Below are positions 1-7,752 of a stretch of 38,170 bases of DNA, in pieces. The stretch covers positions 1-38,170 of the forward strand of contig JAQYLI010000018.1 of NCBI GenBank assembly GCA_028720105.1. Reading direction: 5' to 3'. A program made the position numbers and the translations under genes. Numbering within the stretch: position 1 is the stretch's first letter; every line of letters starts with the position of its first letter. Below the pieces are notes generated by a model that was given only the letters and a program-made list of their open reading frames with translations, did no database searches and was not told the origin of the DNA. This DNA is from Oscillospiraceae bacterium (GTDB taxonomy: Bacteria > Bacillota > Clostridia > Oscillospirales > Ruminococcaceae).

Positions 1-144
1 CTTCTTTCCGGAAGATACGCTGTAGACGCTAAGTCTATTATGGGTATTTTCAGCCTCGATCTTTCCAAGCCCATCTCTCTTGAGGCTCACACAGACGACG
101 CTTCCGAGTTCTTTGAGAACATCAAGCAGTTCATTGTTGAATGA
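1..144 (+). CDS. HPr-family phosphocarrier protein, C-terminal part
   Basis: This is a partial gene: only the last 47 codons are inside the window, in frame 1, ending in TGA. The translation keeps the typical second half of HPr, with the DAKSIMGIFSL segment that matches the conserved KSIMG(V/L)xSL stretch around the regulatory serine, followed by the last strand and helix ending in KQFIVE. HPr carries phosphate in the sugar phosphotransferase system and, when phosphorylated on serine, acts in carbon catabolite control in Firmicutes. The active-site histidine lies upstream of the window, so I cannot tell a true PtsH from a Crh-like paralogue. A terminator follows directly. Confidence 0.8.
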   Translation, partial: LLSGRYAVDAKSIMGIFSLDLSKPISLEAHTDDASEFFENIKQFIVE

Positions 145-165
145 GCTGAATAAACAAGTCTATGG

Positions 166-199
166 CGGCTGTCCCGTTTATTTCGGGGCAGCCGTTTTC
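166..199 (+). terminator. Intrinsic terminator after the HPr gene
   Basis: An 11-bp stem (166-176 with 184-194, one G-U pair) and a 7-base loop are followed by a short T run. It closes the HPr transcript 22 bases after its stop codon. Confidence 0.85.
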
Positions 200-225
200 T
201 GTTCATTGATGTTTGTCCTAATTAT

Positions 226-250
226 CCGTACATCGGCATAGAATGTACGG
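226..250 (+). repeat. Perfect 8-bp inverted repeat before the carboxypeptidase gene
   Basis: CCGTACAT at 226-233 is repeated in inverse orientation as ATGTACGG at 243-250, with 9 bases between. The right arm ends 8 bases before the ATG at 259 and includes the only weak ribosome-site-like bases (CGGGTG). It could be a protein operator or an RNA hairpin that masks the ribosome site; the sequence does not decide which. Confidence 0.5.
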
Positions 251-258
251 GTGATATA

Positions 259-1413
259 ATGAAAAGAGCATATAAAAAAATTACCGCAATATTTCTCAGT
301 GCAATAATGATACTCCCTTTCGCATCGGCGATATTCGCAGAGGATAAGCCTGTAAGGGATTATACGGAAAGCTATGTCCTGATGGAGCCTGATACAAAAA
401 CGGTCATTCGCGAGAAAAACGGTGATGTGCCCGTGCAGATGGGCTCCTTCAATAAGCTTATGACCGTCCTGCTGGCGGCGGAAGCGATGGACAGGGGAGA
501 GCTGACCCTTGAAACGGTGCTGACAGCAAGCGAGAATGCCAATTCAAAGCAGGGCGCACAGATATGGCTTATGCCGGGAGAAAAATCCACTCTGTCCGAG
601 CTTTTAAAGGGCGTTATCATCGGAAATGCCAACGATGCCGCCTGCGTTATCGCCGAAAAAATAGGCGGCTCCGAGGAGAAATTCACAGAGCTTATGAACG
701 CCAGAGCGGCGGAGCTTGGAATGAAAAACACCCTTTTTACCGAATGTACGGGCTACTATGATGACGAACTGCAGCACACCACCGCCTATGACGCCGCATT
801 GCTCCTTTGCGAGCTTTCAAAGCACGAGGAGCTGACGGAGATATTTGTCACAAGGCTTGAGGATATCAAGGACGGCAAAGTTCAGCTTGTGACCTCAAAT
901 CCAATGGGACACAGATACAAAGGCTCGGTAGGCTTCAAATGCGGCACAGGACCCTCCTCGGGATATTTTGCCGCCGAAGGAGCCTGCCGTGACGGTTTTT
1001 CCCTTGTCTGCGCCGTAATGGACTGCAAGGACGAGGACAGAGCCCTGGGGCTTGCAAAGGAGCTTCTTGACATAGGCTTCGGGGGATATACGGTCATATC
1101 CCTTGATATCCCCGAGGAAATGCCCGATACGGTCAGGGTAAAGAACGGCTGCGGTATAGAGGTAGCCATATCTGCGGAACAAACGGGGAATGCGCTCATA
1201 AGCAAAGGCTCGGAAGGGGCTGTCGAAGTCCGTGTTATCCTGCCTTCCTTTGTGTATGCCCCCGTCAGACGGGGAGACAAGATAGGCGAGCTGAGATTTT
1301 ACTGCAAAGACAGGCTCCTTAAAACTGTGCAGCTTAGTGCGGCGGAGGATATACATAAAAAAGATGTTCTAAATATATTGTCAGATGTGCTGAAATATAT
1401 TGTTGGATTTTAG
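259..1413 (+). CDS. Secreted D-alanyl-D-alanine carboxypeptidase, DacF/PBP5 type (S11), divergent active site
   Basis: The 384-residue protein has a signal peptide (about residues 1-27, AIFA before the cut), a serine peptidase S11 domain (about 35-275), a PBP5-type C-terminal beta domain (about 275-355) and a last amphipathic helix likely to sit on the membrane. The family trims the terminal D-Ala from peptidoglycan stem peptides outside the cell membrane. The S-x-x-K motif is present (S63-F-N-K66). The usual S-x-N motif reads N123-A-N125, and the usual K-T-G reads K227-C-G229, so two of three catalytic motifs deviate. It may be a low-activity or specialised member. The start has only a weak ribosome site within an inverted repeat. 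I do not assign dacA, dacB or dacF by name because paralogues are common. Confidence 0.85.
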   Translation: MKRAYKKITAIFLSAIMILPFASAIFAEDKPVRDYTESYVLMEPDTKTVIREKNGDVPVQMGSFNKLMTVLLAAEAMDRGELTLETVLTASENANSKQGAQIWLMPGEKSTLSELLKGVIIGNANDAACVIAEKIGGSEEKFTELMNARAAELGMKNTLFTECTGYYDDELQHTTAYDAALLLCELSKHEELTEIFVTRLEDIKDGKVQLVTSNPMGHRYKGSVGFKCGTGPSSGYFAAEGACRDGFSLVCAVMDCKDEDRALGLAKELLDIGFGGYTVISLDIPEEMPDTVRVKNGCGIEVAISAEQTGNALISKGSEGAVEVRVILPSFVYAPVRRGDKIGELRFYCKDRLLKTVQLSAAEDIHKKDVLNILSDVLKYIVGF

Positions 1414-1461
1414 TTAAATCAACTAATTTTTCGATAATCGAGTTAATGTTGCCAAAAAATC

Positions 1462-1493
1462 TTGCAAATTCTCTGAAAATATAGTAATATAAT
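1462..1493 (+). promoter_or_regulatory. Likely sigma-A promoter of pgi
   Basis: TTGCAA at 1462-1467 lies 17 bases before TAATAT (1485-1490), which overlaps a TATAAT at 1488-1493. It sits about 65 bases before the pgi start, in the only non-coding gap between the carboxypeptidase gene and pgi. Confidence 0.6.
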
Positions 1494-1556
1494 ATTTGTA
1501 TATGGATTGATTGTCTCATTTGGAGAGAAATGTGAATTTTTAGGAGGATACAAAAA

Positions 1557-2897
1557 ATGGCACCTTTTAAACTTAATACCAAATATCTTGAAGGCTATAT
1601 CGCTCCTCACGAGATGGAAGCAGTCAAAGCTCAGGCTGAGCTTGCCGCAAAGACTCTTGAGGAAAGAACAGGCGCAGGAAACGACTTTCTGGGCTGGCTC
1701 GACCTCCCCGTAAACTATGACAAGGACGAGTTTGCAAGGATCAAGGCTGCCGCAAAGAAGATACAGTCTAATTCCGATATCCTTATCGTTATCGGCATAG
1801 GCGGTTCCTATCTGGGCGCAAGAGCAGCTATCGAGCTTATGAAGTCGCCTCTTTACAATAACCTTAAAAAGGACACCCCCGACATCTACTATGTGGGCAA
1901 CAACATTTCCCCCACATACCTCAATGAGATACTTTCCATCTGTGAGGGCAAGGATTTCTCGGTAAACGTTATTTCCAAGTCAGGAACGACCACCGAGCCC
2001 GCTCTTGCATTCAGAGTATTCAGAGATCTGGTTGAGAAGAAGTACGGCAAGGAGGGCGCAAAGGAAAGAATTTTCGCCACCACCGACAAGGCAAGAGGAA
2101 CTCTCAAGGAGCTTTCCGACAAGGAGGGCTATGAGACCTTCGTTATCGCCGATGACGTAGGAGGCAGATATTCCGTTCTCACCGCAGTAGGACTTCTTCC
2201 CATCGCCGTTTCGGGCTGTGATATCGACGCTGTAATGGCAGGCGCAGCTCAGGCAAGAGAGGAGCTTAAAGCAGGCTTTGACAATAACGACTGCTATAAG
2301 TACGCAGCAATCAGAAATATCCTCTACAGAAAGGGCAAGTCCATCGAGATACTCGAGGCATATGACCCCTCCTTCGCAATGATGGCAGAATGGTTCAAGC
2401 AGCTCTTCGGCGAGAGCGAGGGCAAGGATAACAGAGGAATTTACCCCTCTTCCTGCATCTTCTCCACCGACCTCCACTCTATGGGTCAGTTCATTCAGGA
2501 CGGCTCAAGAGTAATGTTTGAGACCGTTGTTGACATTAAGAAGCCCAAGCAGGACTTTTTCCTTGAGGACGACGCTCAGAACCTTGACGGTCTGAACTTC
2601 CTCACAAATCAGAATATGTCCGTAGTAAACAGATGCGCATTCGAGGGCACTATCCTGGCACACACCGAGGGCGGCGTTCCCAACATCGTTCTCGAACTTG
2701 AGGACACCACCGAAAAGAGCTTTGGATATATGGTATACTTCTTTGAGAAGGCTTGTGCCGTAAGCGGCTATATGCTTGGCATCAATCCCTTCAATCAGCC
2801 CGGCGTTGAAAGCTACAAGAAGAATATGTTTGCTCTCCTGGGCAAGCCCGGATATGAGGATCAGAGATCCGCTCTTGAAGCAAAGCTTGGCAGATAA
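1557..2897 (+). CDS. pgi: Glucose-6-phosphate isomerase
   Basis: The 446-residue protein converts glucose 6-phosphate to fructose 6-phosphate in glycolysis and gluconeogenesis in the cytoplasm. The length fits the short bacterial Pgi form of Firmicutes (about 450 residues). Clear family signatures are [11 protein letters not shown] near residue 80, the sugar-phosphate binding [14 protein letters not shown] near 140, the [14 protein letters not shown] segment near 310 and a C-terminal part with [18 protein letters not shown] eight bases before the ATG supports the start. It has its own promoter, and codon use is strongly biased as expected for a highly expressed gene. No clear terminator follows; a structured spacer does. 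Confidence 0.97.
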   Translation: MAPFKLNTKYLEGYIAPHEMEAVKAQAELAAKTLEERTGAGNDFLGWLDLPVNYDKDEFARIKAAAKKIQSNSDILIVIGIGGSYLGARAAIELMKSPLYNNLKKDTPDIYYVGNNISPTYLNEILSICEGKDFSVNVISKSGTTTEPALAFRVFRDLVEKKYGKEGAKERIFATTDKARGTLKELSDKEGYETFVIADDVGGRYSVLTAVGLLPIAVSGCDIDAVMAGAAQAREELKAGFDNNDCYKYAAIRNILYRKGKSIEILEAYDPSFAMMAEWFKQLFGESEGKDNRGIYPSSCIFSTDLHSMGQFIQDGSRVMFETVVDIKKPKQDFFLEDDAQNLDGLNFLTNQNMSVVNRCAFEGTILAHTEGGVPNIVLELEDTTEKSFGYMVYFFEKACAVSGYMLGINPFNQPGVESYKKNMFALLGKPGYEDQRSALEAKLGR

Positions 2898-2909
2898 ACA
2901 AAGGCTTCT

Positions 2910-3016
2910 ACCCTTATAAGGGTGATGATATAAGGAATACGGCGCTTTGACGGGGCTTTTTCTGTCAGCACCCGGAGCTGCACAGCGGCGCTCCGGGGGT
3001 CTTGCACCGATATTCC
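2910..3016 (+). other. Structured intergenic element between pgi and the P-loop gene
   Basis: Four pairings can be drawn here. A perfect palindrome lies at 2910-2923 (ACCCTTATAAGGGT). GGAATACGG at 2934-2942 pairs with 3007-3016 (one bulged A) as a closing stem. Inside it are a 4-bp stem (TGAC 2948-2951 with 2964-2967) and an 8-bp GC stem (CCCGGAGC 2971-2978 with 2990-2997). No T run follows, so it does not look like an ordinary terminator. I do not recognise a known riboswitch or SRP RNA motif. It could be a small RNA, the 3' end of the pgi message or a leader of the next gene. Confidence 0.45.
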
Positions 3017-3052
3017 GCAAAATAATTTTCCGCCGCTGAGATTGGAGTTATT

Positions 3053-3463
3053 ATGGTAAAGATTATTACAGGTAATAAGGGCTCAGGTAAGACTAAGATA
3101 CTCATTGATATGATCAATGCAGCTTCCCAGAACACCGACGGCTATGTTGTCTGCATTGATAAGAGCGACAAGCTCAGATATGATATCGGTCACAGCGTAA
3201 GAATTGTTGATACCGATGTAAATTGCATCTATTCCTTTGAAGCATTCTTCGGTCTCGTTGCAGGACTTCTTGCAGGAAACTACGATATCAAGGATATCTT
3301 TGTTGATTCTATCCTCAAGATCGGCGGAGCAGATTACGAGGCTCTGGGCGCACTTCTTGCAAAGATAGACAAGCTCACAGGAAACGATGTAAATGTAGTA
3401 TTTACAGTATCCGCCGATAAGGCAGATCTTCCCGAGAGTGTTACAAAGTACGCAATCAAGTAA
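3053..3463 (+). CDS. Small P-loop ATP-binding protein of unknown function
   Basis: The 136-residue protein begins with a clear Walker A motif, GNKGSGKT at residues 7-14. A possible Walker B strand follows at DIFVDS near residue 84. There is no signal peptide or membrane segment, so it should be cytoplasmic. It is about the size of one nucleoside-triphosphatase domain without extra domains. I do not recognise a named family and assign no function; similar short proteins in Clostridia are sometimes labelled ATPase or twitching-motility protein on the Walker motif alone. It stands alone between the structured spacer and the yceD promoter. The codon bias resembles pgi, which suggests good expression. 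GGAG about 6 bases before the ATG supports the start. Confidence 0.75.
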   Translation: MVKIITGNKGSGKTKILIDMINAASQNTDGYVVCIDKSDKLRYDIGHSVRIVDTDVNCIYSFEAFFGLVAGLLAGNYDIKDIFVDSILKIGGADYEALGALLAKIDKLTGNDVNVVFTVSADKADLPESVTKYAIK

Positions 3464-3490
3464 TTTTCTGAAAAAAATTTTTGCAGGCTA

Positions 3491-3519
3491 TTGACATATC
3501 TTTTTTAATATGATATAAT
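3491..3519 (+). promoter_or_regulatory. Consensus sigma-A promoter of yceD-rpmF
   Basis: TTGACA (3491-3496), a 17-base spacer and TATAAT (3514-3519) match the consensus exactly, and TGA just before the -10 gives an extended -10. Transcription should begin near 3526, which rules out the GTG at 3529 as a normal start for the next gene. Confidence 0.9.
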
Positions 3520-3537
3520 ATAACTTGTGTGTTGGTG

Positions 3538-3543
3538 CAGGAG
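3538..3543 (+). promoter_or_regulatory. Ribosome site that fixes the yceD start
   Basis: CAGGAG lies six bases before the ATG at 3550. The upstream in-frame GTG codons at 3529 and 3535 are at or next to the predicted transcript start and have no ribosome site. Confidence 0.7.
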
Positions 3544-3549
3544 CGTATT

Positions 3550-3993
3550 ATGGTTATAGGCTTAAAGCAGCTTTACGAGATCACGGGTGAAAAACTCGAC
3601 ATATGTTCTGAGGTTTCCCGTGAAAGGCTGAATGAAATACGTGGTTATAGCTTTATCGGTCCTGTAAGTCTGAAAGGCGTGGTGTATAACCGTGCAGGTG
3701 TGGTAACACTCAGCTACACCGCAGAGTTTACGCTCAGCGCCGAATGTGACAGATGTCTCAGCAGGTTTGAACGAAGCAGGTCATTTGATTTTGAGCATAT
3801 TCTTGTCAGAAGCCTTAACAGCGACAATGACGAATATGTAGTAACCGAAAATGACAAGCTTGATCTGGACGAGCTTGCAGTAAACGACATTCTGCTGCAG
3901 ATGCCGACAAAGCTGCTCTGCAAAGAGGACTGCAAGGGATTGTGTCCGAAGTGCGGTGCGGATCTGAACATTTCCGACTGTAACTGTGAATAA
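3550..3993 (+). CDS. YceD/DUF177 family protein
   Basis: The 147-residue protein belongs to the YceD (DUF177) family, which in Gram-negatives and plants is tied to 23S rRNA accumulation and is almost always coded next to ribosomal protein L32. The C-terminal part shows the Clostridial cysteine pattern C-x3-C-x3-LCPxCG, ending in DCNC, which looks like a zinc site, and a mid-protein CDRC pair. The rpmF gene follows after 101 bases, as in many genomes. The ATG at 3550 is chosen over the earlier GTG codons because of the promoter and ribosome site. It is cytoplasmic. The family assignment is firm, and the molecular role in Firmicutes is not well established. Confidence 0.85.
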   Translation: MVIGLKQLYEITGEKLDICSEVSRERLNEIRGYSFIGPVSLKGVVYNRAGVVTLSYTAEFTLSAECDRCLSRFERSRSFDFEHILVRSLNSDNDEYVVTENDKLDLDELAVNDILLQMPTKLLCKEDCKGLCPKCGADLNISDCNCE

Positions 3994-4011
3994 CAGAAAT
4001 GCTTGAATGAT

Positions 4012-4037
4012 CGAAATACATATTAGAAAGTATTTCG
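4012..4037 (+). promoter_or_regulatory. Hairpin in the rpmF leader
   Basis: CGAAATAC (4012-4019) and GTATTTCG (4030-4037) form a perfect 8-bp stem with a 10-base loop, 57 bases before the L32 start. It has no T run. It may be an mRNA processing or stability element that sets L32 output apart from YceD. Confidence 0.45.
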
Positions 4038-4094
4038 GGTCAGGTTAAGCTGTCAGGAATTTGATTATCTTAAATGTTAAGGAGGTGCTGAATA

Positions 4095-4277
4095 ATGGCA
4101 GTACCAAAGAGAAAAGTATCCAAGGCAAGACGTGACAAGAGACGTTCCGCTGTCTGGAAGCTGGACACCCCCGCTTTTTCAAGATGCTCACACTGCGGCG
4201 AGCTTACCGCTCCTCACAAGGTTTGCAAGAACTGCGGATATTACAAGGGCGTTGAGGTAATTAAGAAGGAAGCGTGA
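4095..4277 (+). CDS. rpmF: Large-subunit ribosomal protein L32
   Basis: This 60-residue protein starts with the typical MAVPKRKVSKARRDKRR and carries a zinc ribbon with CSHC and CKNC pairs (about residues 33-49). That is the cysteine-containing, zinc-binding L32 form. It is part of the 50S ribosomal subunit. AAGGAGG before the ATG gives a strong ribosome site. It lies in the usual place after yceD and is closed by an intrinsic terminator. Confidence 0.97.
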   Translation: MAVPKRKVSKARRDKRRSAVWKLDTPAFSRCSHCGELTAPHKVCKNCGYYKGVEVIKKEA

Positions 4278-4288
4278 TTTGTTTCCTC

Positions 4289-4327
4289 AAAAAGCAGAGC
4301 AGGAGCGATCCTTCTCTGCTTTTTTCT
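4289..4327 (+). terminator. Intrinsic terminator after rpmF
   Basis: GCAGAG (4294-4299) pairs with CTCTGC (4314-4319), extended by an inner GGA/TCC and flanked by an A run before and a T run after. It ends the yceD-rpmF unit. Confidence 0.9.
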
Positions 4328-4351
4328 TAAAGTGATAATTGCGGAGGTACT

Positions 4352-5647
4352 ATGTCTGCTGAAATTACGGGCGTAACAGCCAATTCTCCCGCAGCAAAAT
4401 GCGGGATAAAAAGCGGCGATATTCTTGAAGCCATAAACGGCCATAAGATATCCGATGTGCTTGATTATATGTACTATTCCTCGGAAAATACCGTTACACT
4501 ACTCTTAAAGCGCGACAAAAAACACCTTATGCTTAAAATACGCAAGAGCGAGTATGACGATATCGGTCTGGAATTTAATACCTTCCTTATGGACAAAAAG
4601 CAAAGCTGCTGCAACAAATGCGTTTTTTGCTTTATCGACCAGATGCCCGAAGGAATGAGAGATACCCTGTATTTCAAGGACGACGACGCCCGTCTGTCAT
4701 TTTTGCAGGGGAATTATGTTACTCTTACCAACTTAAAGCAGGAGGACATAGACCGCATTATCGAAATGAAGCTGAATATCAATATTTCCGTGCATACCAC
4801 CAATCCCGAGCTTCGCTGCAAAATGATGAACAACCGCTTTGCAGGGGAGAAAATAGACTTTCTCCGTCAGCTTTCCGAGGCAGGTATATCAATGAATTGT
4901 CAGATAGTCCTCTGTCCGGGGCTTAACGATGGAGACGAGCTTTGCAGAACGCTTACAGACCTGGGTAATCTGATGCCGAATATCAGCAGCGTGGCAATTG
5001 TCCCCGTGGGACTTACCAAATTCAGAGAAGGACTTTACCCCCTTACAATGTTTGACAAAGAGGGCGCAGAAAAGGCTATCGACATTATTGAGGAGTTCCA
5101 GCAGAAATTTTTACGTGAATACGGCACCCGTTTGGTTTTCCCCTCGGACGAGTTTTATCTGAAAGCCGAACGCCCTCTTCCCAAAGCGGATTTTTACGAG
5201 GAATACCCTCAATATGAAAACGGCGTGGGAATGATGCGCTCCCTTTACGATGAATTTTTCACCGCTCTTGATGAGCAGGAAAATGAAAATATCCGGCGTG
5301 ACATATCTATTGCCACAGGTGCGGCAGCTTATGATATGATATCGGAGCTTGCAGCCGCCGCCGAAAAAAAATTCGGTCTAAGGTGCAGAGTTTATAAAAT
5401 AATAAATCACTTTTTCGGAGAAACAATAACCGTCACAGGGCTTCTCACAGCAGGGGATATCATATCCCAGCTTGAAGGCAAGGAACTGGGAACAGAGCTT
5501 CTTCTGTCCAAATCAATGATTATCCACGACGGAGACCTGTTCCTTGACGACTATACCATTTCAGATGTGGAAAAAAAGCTTGGCGTTAAGCTCAGATTTG
5601 CCGAAAACGATGGCGGCTCGCTTCTTGACGCCATTCTCGGAAGATAG
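4352..5647 (+). CDS. PDZ-domain radical SAM protein (DUF512 family)
   Basis: The 431-residue protein has an N-terminal PDZ-like domain (about 1-70), a radical SAM cysteine triad C86-x3-C90-x2-C93 within CNKCVFCFIDQMP, and the family's conserved KDDDARLSFLQGNYVTLTN stretch just after it, followed by a C-terminal DUF512 domain. The cysteines should hold a 4Fe-4S cluster that cleaves S-adenosylmethionine. The substrate and product are not known to me. It lies immediately before der, as in many Clostridia, which hints at a link to ribosome or RNA processes, but this is inference from context only. GGAGG before the ATG supports the start. No promoter is visible between the rpmF terminator and this gene. 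Confidence 0.85.
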   Translation: MSAEITGVTANSPAAKCGIKSGDILEAINGHKISDVLDYMYYSSENTVTLLLKRDKKHLMLKIRKSEYDDIGLEFNTFLMDKKQSCCNKCVFCFIDQMPEGMRDTLYFKDDDARLSFLQGNYVTLTNLKQEDIDRIIEMKLNINISVHTTNPELRCKMMNNRFAGEKIDFLRQLSEAGISMNCQIVLCPGLNDGDELCRTLTDLGNLMPNISSVAIVPVGLTKFREGLYPLTMFDKEGAEKAIDIIEEFQQKFLREYGTRLVFPSDEFYLKAERPLPKADFYEEYPQYENGVGMMRSLYDEFFTALDEQENENIRRDISIATGAAAYDMISELAAAAEKKFGLRCRVYKIINHFFGETITVTGLLTAGDIISQLEGKELGTELLLSKSMIIHDGDLFLDDYTISDVEKKLGVKLRFAENDGGSLLDAILGR

Positions 5648-5682
5648 ATTTTTGAATTTGAATAAGAAAGGAAGGTAATAAT

Positions 5683-7011
5683 ATGCTGCCTATTCTTGCA
5701 ATAGTGGGTCGCCCCAACGTGGGAAAATCCACCCTTTTCAACAAGCTTACAGGCAAGCGCCTGTCCATTGTTGAGGACACACCCGGAGTAACACGTGACC
5801 GCATTTATTCAAAGTGCGAGTGGCGCAACAGGGAATTTATGATAGTCGATACAGGAGGAATAGAGCCTGCCAGCGATGACATAATCCTCTCTCAGATGAG
5901 ACGGCAGGCACAGGTCGCCATAGAAAAAGCGGACGTTATCGTGTTCCTCACCGATATTCGCTGCGGCGTTACGGCAGACGATTACGAAGTGGCTTCAATG
6001 CTGCAAAAAAGCGGAAAGCCAATCATTCTTGCGGTCAATAAATGCGACAGTATAGGTGAACCTCCCCCCGAGTTTTATGAATTTTACAACTTAGGCGTGG
6101 GAGACCCGTTTCCCGTTTCCGCCCAGCACGGTCACGGCTCGGGAGACCTTCTTGACGAGGTATTCAAGTATTTCCCCGAAGATGATACCGATGAGTATGA
6201 CGAGGAATATATCAAAGTGGCAGTCATCGGCAAGCCCAACGTGGGAAAATCCTCTCTTATCAACCGCATTGCAGGAGAGGAGCGCGTTATAGTTTCGGAT
6301 ATTGCAGGCACCACTCGTGACGCAACGGATACCGTCATTGAAAATGAAAACGGCAAGTACGTGTTTATCGACACCGCGGGCATACGAAGAAAGTCCAAGG
6401 TAACGGAAAAGATCGAGCATTACAGCGTCCTCAGAGCCTATATGGCAGTTGACCGTTCCGATGTCTGCGTTATCGTTATCGACGCACTTGTGGGCTTTAC
6501 CGACCAGGACTCCAAGGTGGCAGGCTATGCCCACGAGCAGGGCAAGGCTTGTATCGTAGCCGTAAATAAGTGGGACGCCGTTGAAAAGGACTCGGGCACA
6601 ATGGACGAGTTCACAAACGATCTCAAAGAAAAATTCAGCTTTATGTCTTACGTGCCCTTTATCTTCATTTCCGCAAAAACTGGTCAGCGTATCGACAAGC
6701 TCTACCCACTTATAAACAGTGTAAATTCTCAGAACAGCATGAGAATAACCACAGGAATGTTAAATGATGTGCTTTCCTACGCCACCACAAGAGTTCAGCC
6801 TCCCTCCGACAAGGGCAGAAGACTGAAAATTTACTATATGACACAGGCTTCCACCAAGCCCCCCACATTCGTGGTATTTGTAAACCGTGCGGATCTTTTC
6901 CATTTCTCCTATCAGCGATATATCGAAAATCAGATCCGTCAGACCTTCGGACTTACAGGCACACCCGTCCGCTTCGTTATCAGGGAACGTGATAACAGCG
7001 ATACAAAATAA
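5683..7011 (+). CDS. der: Ribosome-assembly GTPase Der (EngA)
   Basis: The 442-residue protein has two tandem GTPase domains and a C-terminal KH-like domain, the layout unique to Der. The first P-loop is GRPNVGKS at residues 9-16, with DTPGV and NKCD motifs after it; the second is GKPNVGKS near residue 184, with DTAG and NKWD. Der binds the 50S subunit and is needed for its late assembly; it is normally essential. AAGGAAGG before the ATG supports the start. It is the second gene of a tight run with the radical SAM gene (35 bases before) and plsY (19 bases after). Confidence 0.97.
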   Translation: MLPILAIVGRPNVGKSTLFNKLTGKRLSIVEDTPGVTRDRIYSKCEWRNREFMIVDTGGIEPASDDIILSQMRRQAQVAIEKADVIVFLTDIRCGVTADDYEVASMLQKSGKPIILAVNKCDSIGEPPPEFYEFYNLGVGDPFPVSAQHGHGSGDLLDEVFKYFPEDDTDEYDEEYIKVAVIGKPNVGKSSLINRIAGEERVIVSDIAGTTRDATDTVIENENGKYVFIDTAGIRRKSKVTEKIEHYSVLRAYMAVDRSDVCVIVIDALVGFTDQDSKVAGYAHEQGKACIVAVNKWDAVEKDSGTMDEFTNDLKEKFSFMSYVPFIFISAKTGQRIDKLYPLINSVNSQNSMRITTGMLNDVLSYATTRVQPPSDKGRRLKIYYMTQASTKPPTFVVFVNRADLFHFSYQRYIENQIRQTFGLTGTPVRFVIRERDNSDTK

Positions 7012-7030
7012 ATAAGAGGTTGATCTATAA

Positions 7031-7738
7031 ATGTTGATAGTCACATTGCTGATAACTGCGGTCATTTCCTATCTTCTGGGAAGCTGCAACAGCGCCATCA
7101 TAACCGTAAAGCTTTTAAAGCACGAGGATATCCGTGAGCACGGCAGCAAAAATGCAGGACTTACGAACACTCTTCGCTGCTACGGCAAAATGCCCGCACT
7201 CATAACTCTTATCGGAGACCTTACAAAGGGCGTTATCGCCGCATTTGTCTCCATCTATATCGCAAAGCTTCTTTTAGGAGCCGATTTTGAAAGCGTCTAT
7301 TTCATCGACAGGCGCACAATCGGCTACATATCGGGACTCTGCTCTATTCTCGGACACATCTTTCCCCTCTATTACGGCTTCAAGGGCGGCAAGGGAGTGC
7401 TTGTCTCCTGCTCTATACTGCTTGTGATAGACCCTGTGACCTTCTGCATAGTTATCCCGTTCTTTGCATTAGTTGTGGCGATATCAAAATATGTTTCCTT
7501 AGGCTCCATACTTGCGGCGGCAGTATATCCCATCATCACATTTTTCGTTCATTTCTTTATCTATGACGTGGGAGCGCCCAGAGCGCTTCTCCACACAGGT
7601 CTTGTGCTCTGCACCAGCATACTTCTTATTTATATGCACCGCTCAAATATACAGCGCCTCAGAAACGGCACCGAGAATAAATTTGGCAGCAAGAAAAAGG
7701 ATACCGGTGTAATGAACGACTCGGACGAAGTGAAATAA
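7031..7738 (+). CDS. plsY: Glycerol-3-phosphate acyltransferase PlsY
   Basis: PlsY is a polytopic membrane enzyme that moves an acyl group from acyl-phosphate to glycerol 3-phosphate, the first step of phospholipid synthesis. The 235-residue protein shows the conserved GSKNAGLTN (usually GSGNxGxTN) and GHIFPLYYGFKGGKGV motifs and about six hydrophobic segments. Its tail is longer and more polar than in many homologues. It lies directly before gpsA, which makes its substrate, an arrangement common in Firmicutes. AGAGG before the ATG serves as ribosome site. Confidence 0.93.
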   Translation: MLIVTLLITAVISYLLGSCNSAIITVKLLKHEDIREHGSKNAGLTNTLRCYGKMPALITLIGDLTKGVIAAFVSIYIAKLLLGADFESVYFIDRRTIGYISGLCSILGHIFPLYYGFKGGKGVLVSCSILLVIDPVTFCIVIPFFALVVAISKYVSLGSILAAAVYPIITFFVHFFIYDVGAPRALLHTGLVLCTSILLIYMHRSNIQRLRNGTENKFGSKKKDTGVMNDSDEVK

Positions 7739-7744
7739 AGGAGG
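7737..7744 (+). promoter_or_regulatory. Ribosome site that fixes the gpsA start
   Basis: AAAGGAGG ends two bases before the ATG at 7747, too close for use, but eight bases before the ATG at 7753. The second ATG is therefore the likely start. Confidence 0.7.
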
Positions 7745-7752
7745 AAATGTCC

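Noticed and set aside
895..1356. Minus-strand frames inside the carboxypeptidase gene
   Set aside because: They lack ribosome sites and family likeness and overlap a clear gene fully.
2934..3016. Small SRP RNA or known riboswitch after pgi
   Set aside because: The GGAAG-type tetraloop region of SRP RNA is absent, and I could not match fluoride, ZTP, guanidine, purine or cyclic-di-GMP cores.
3529..3549. Earlier GTG start for yceD
   Set aside because: It would lie at the predicted transcript start without a ribosome site; the ATG at 3550 has CAGGAG at proper distance.
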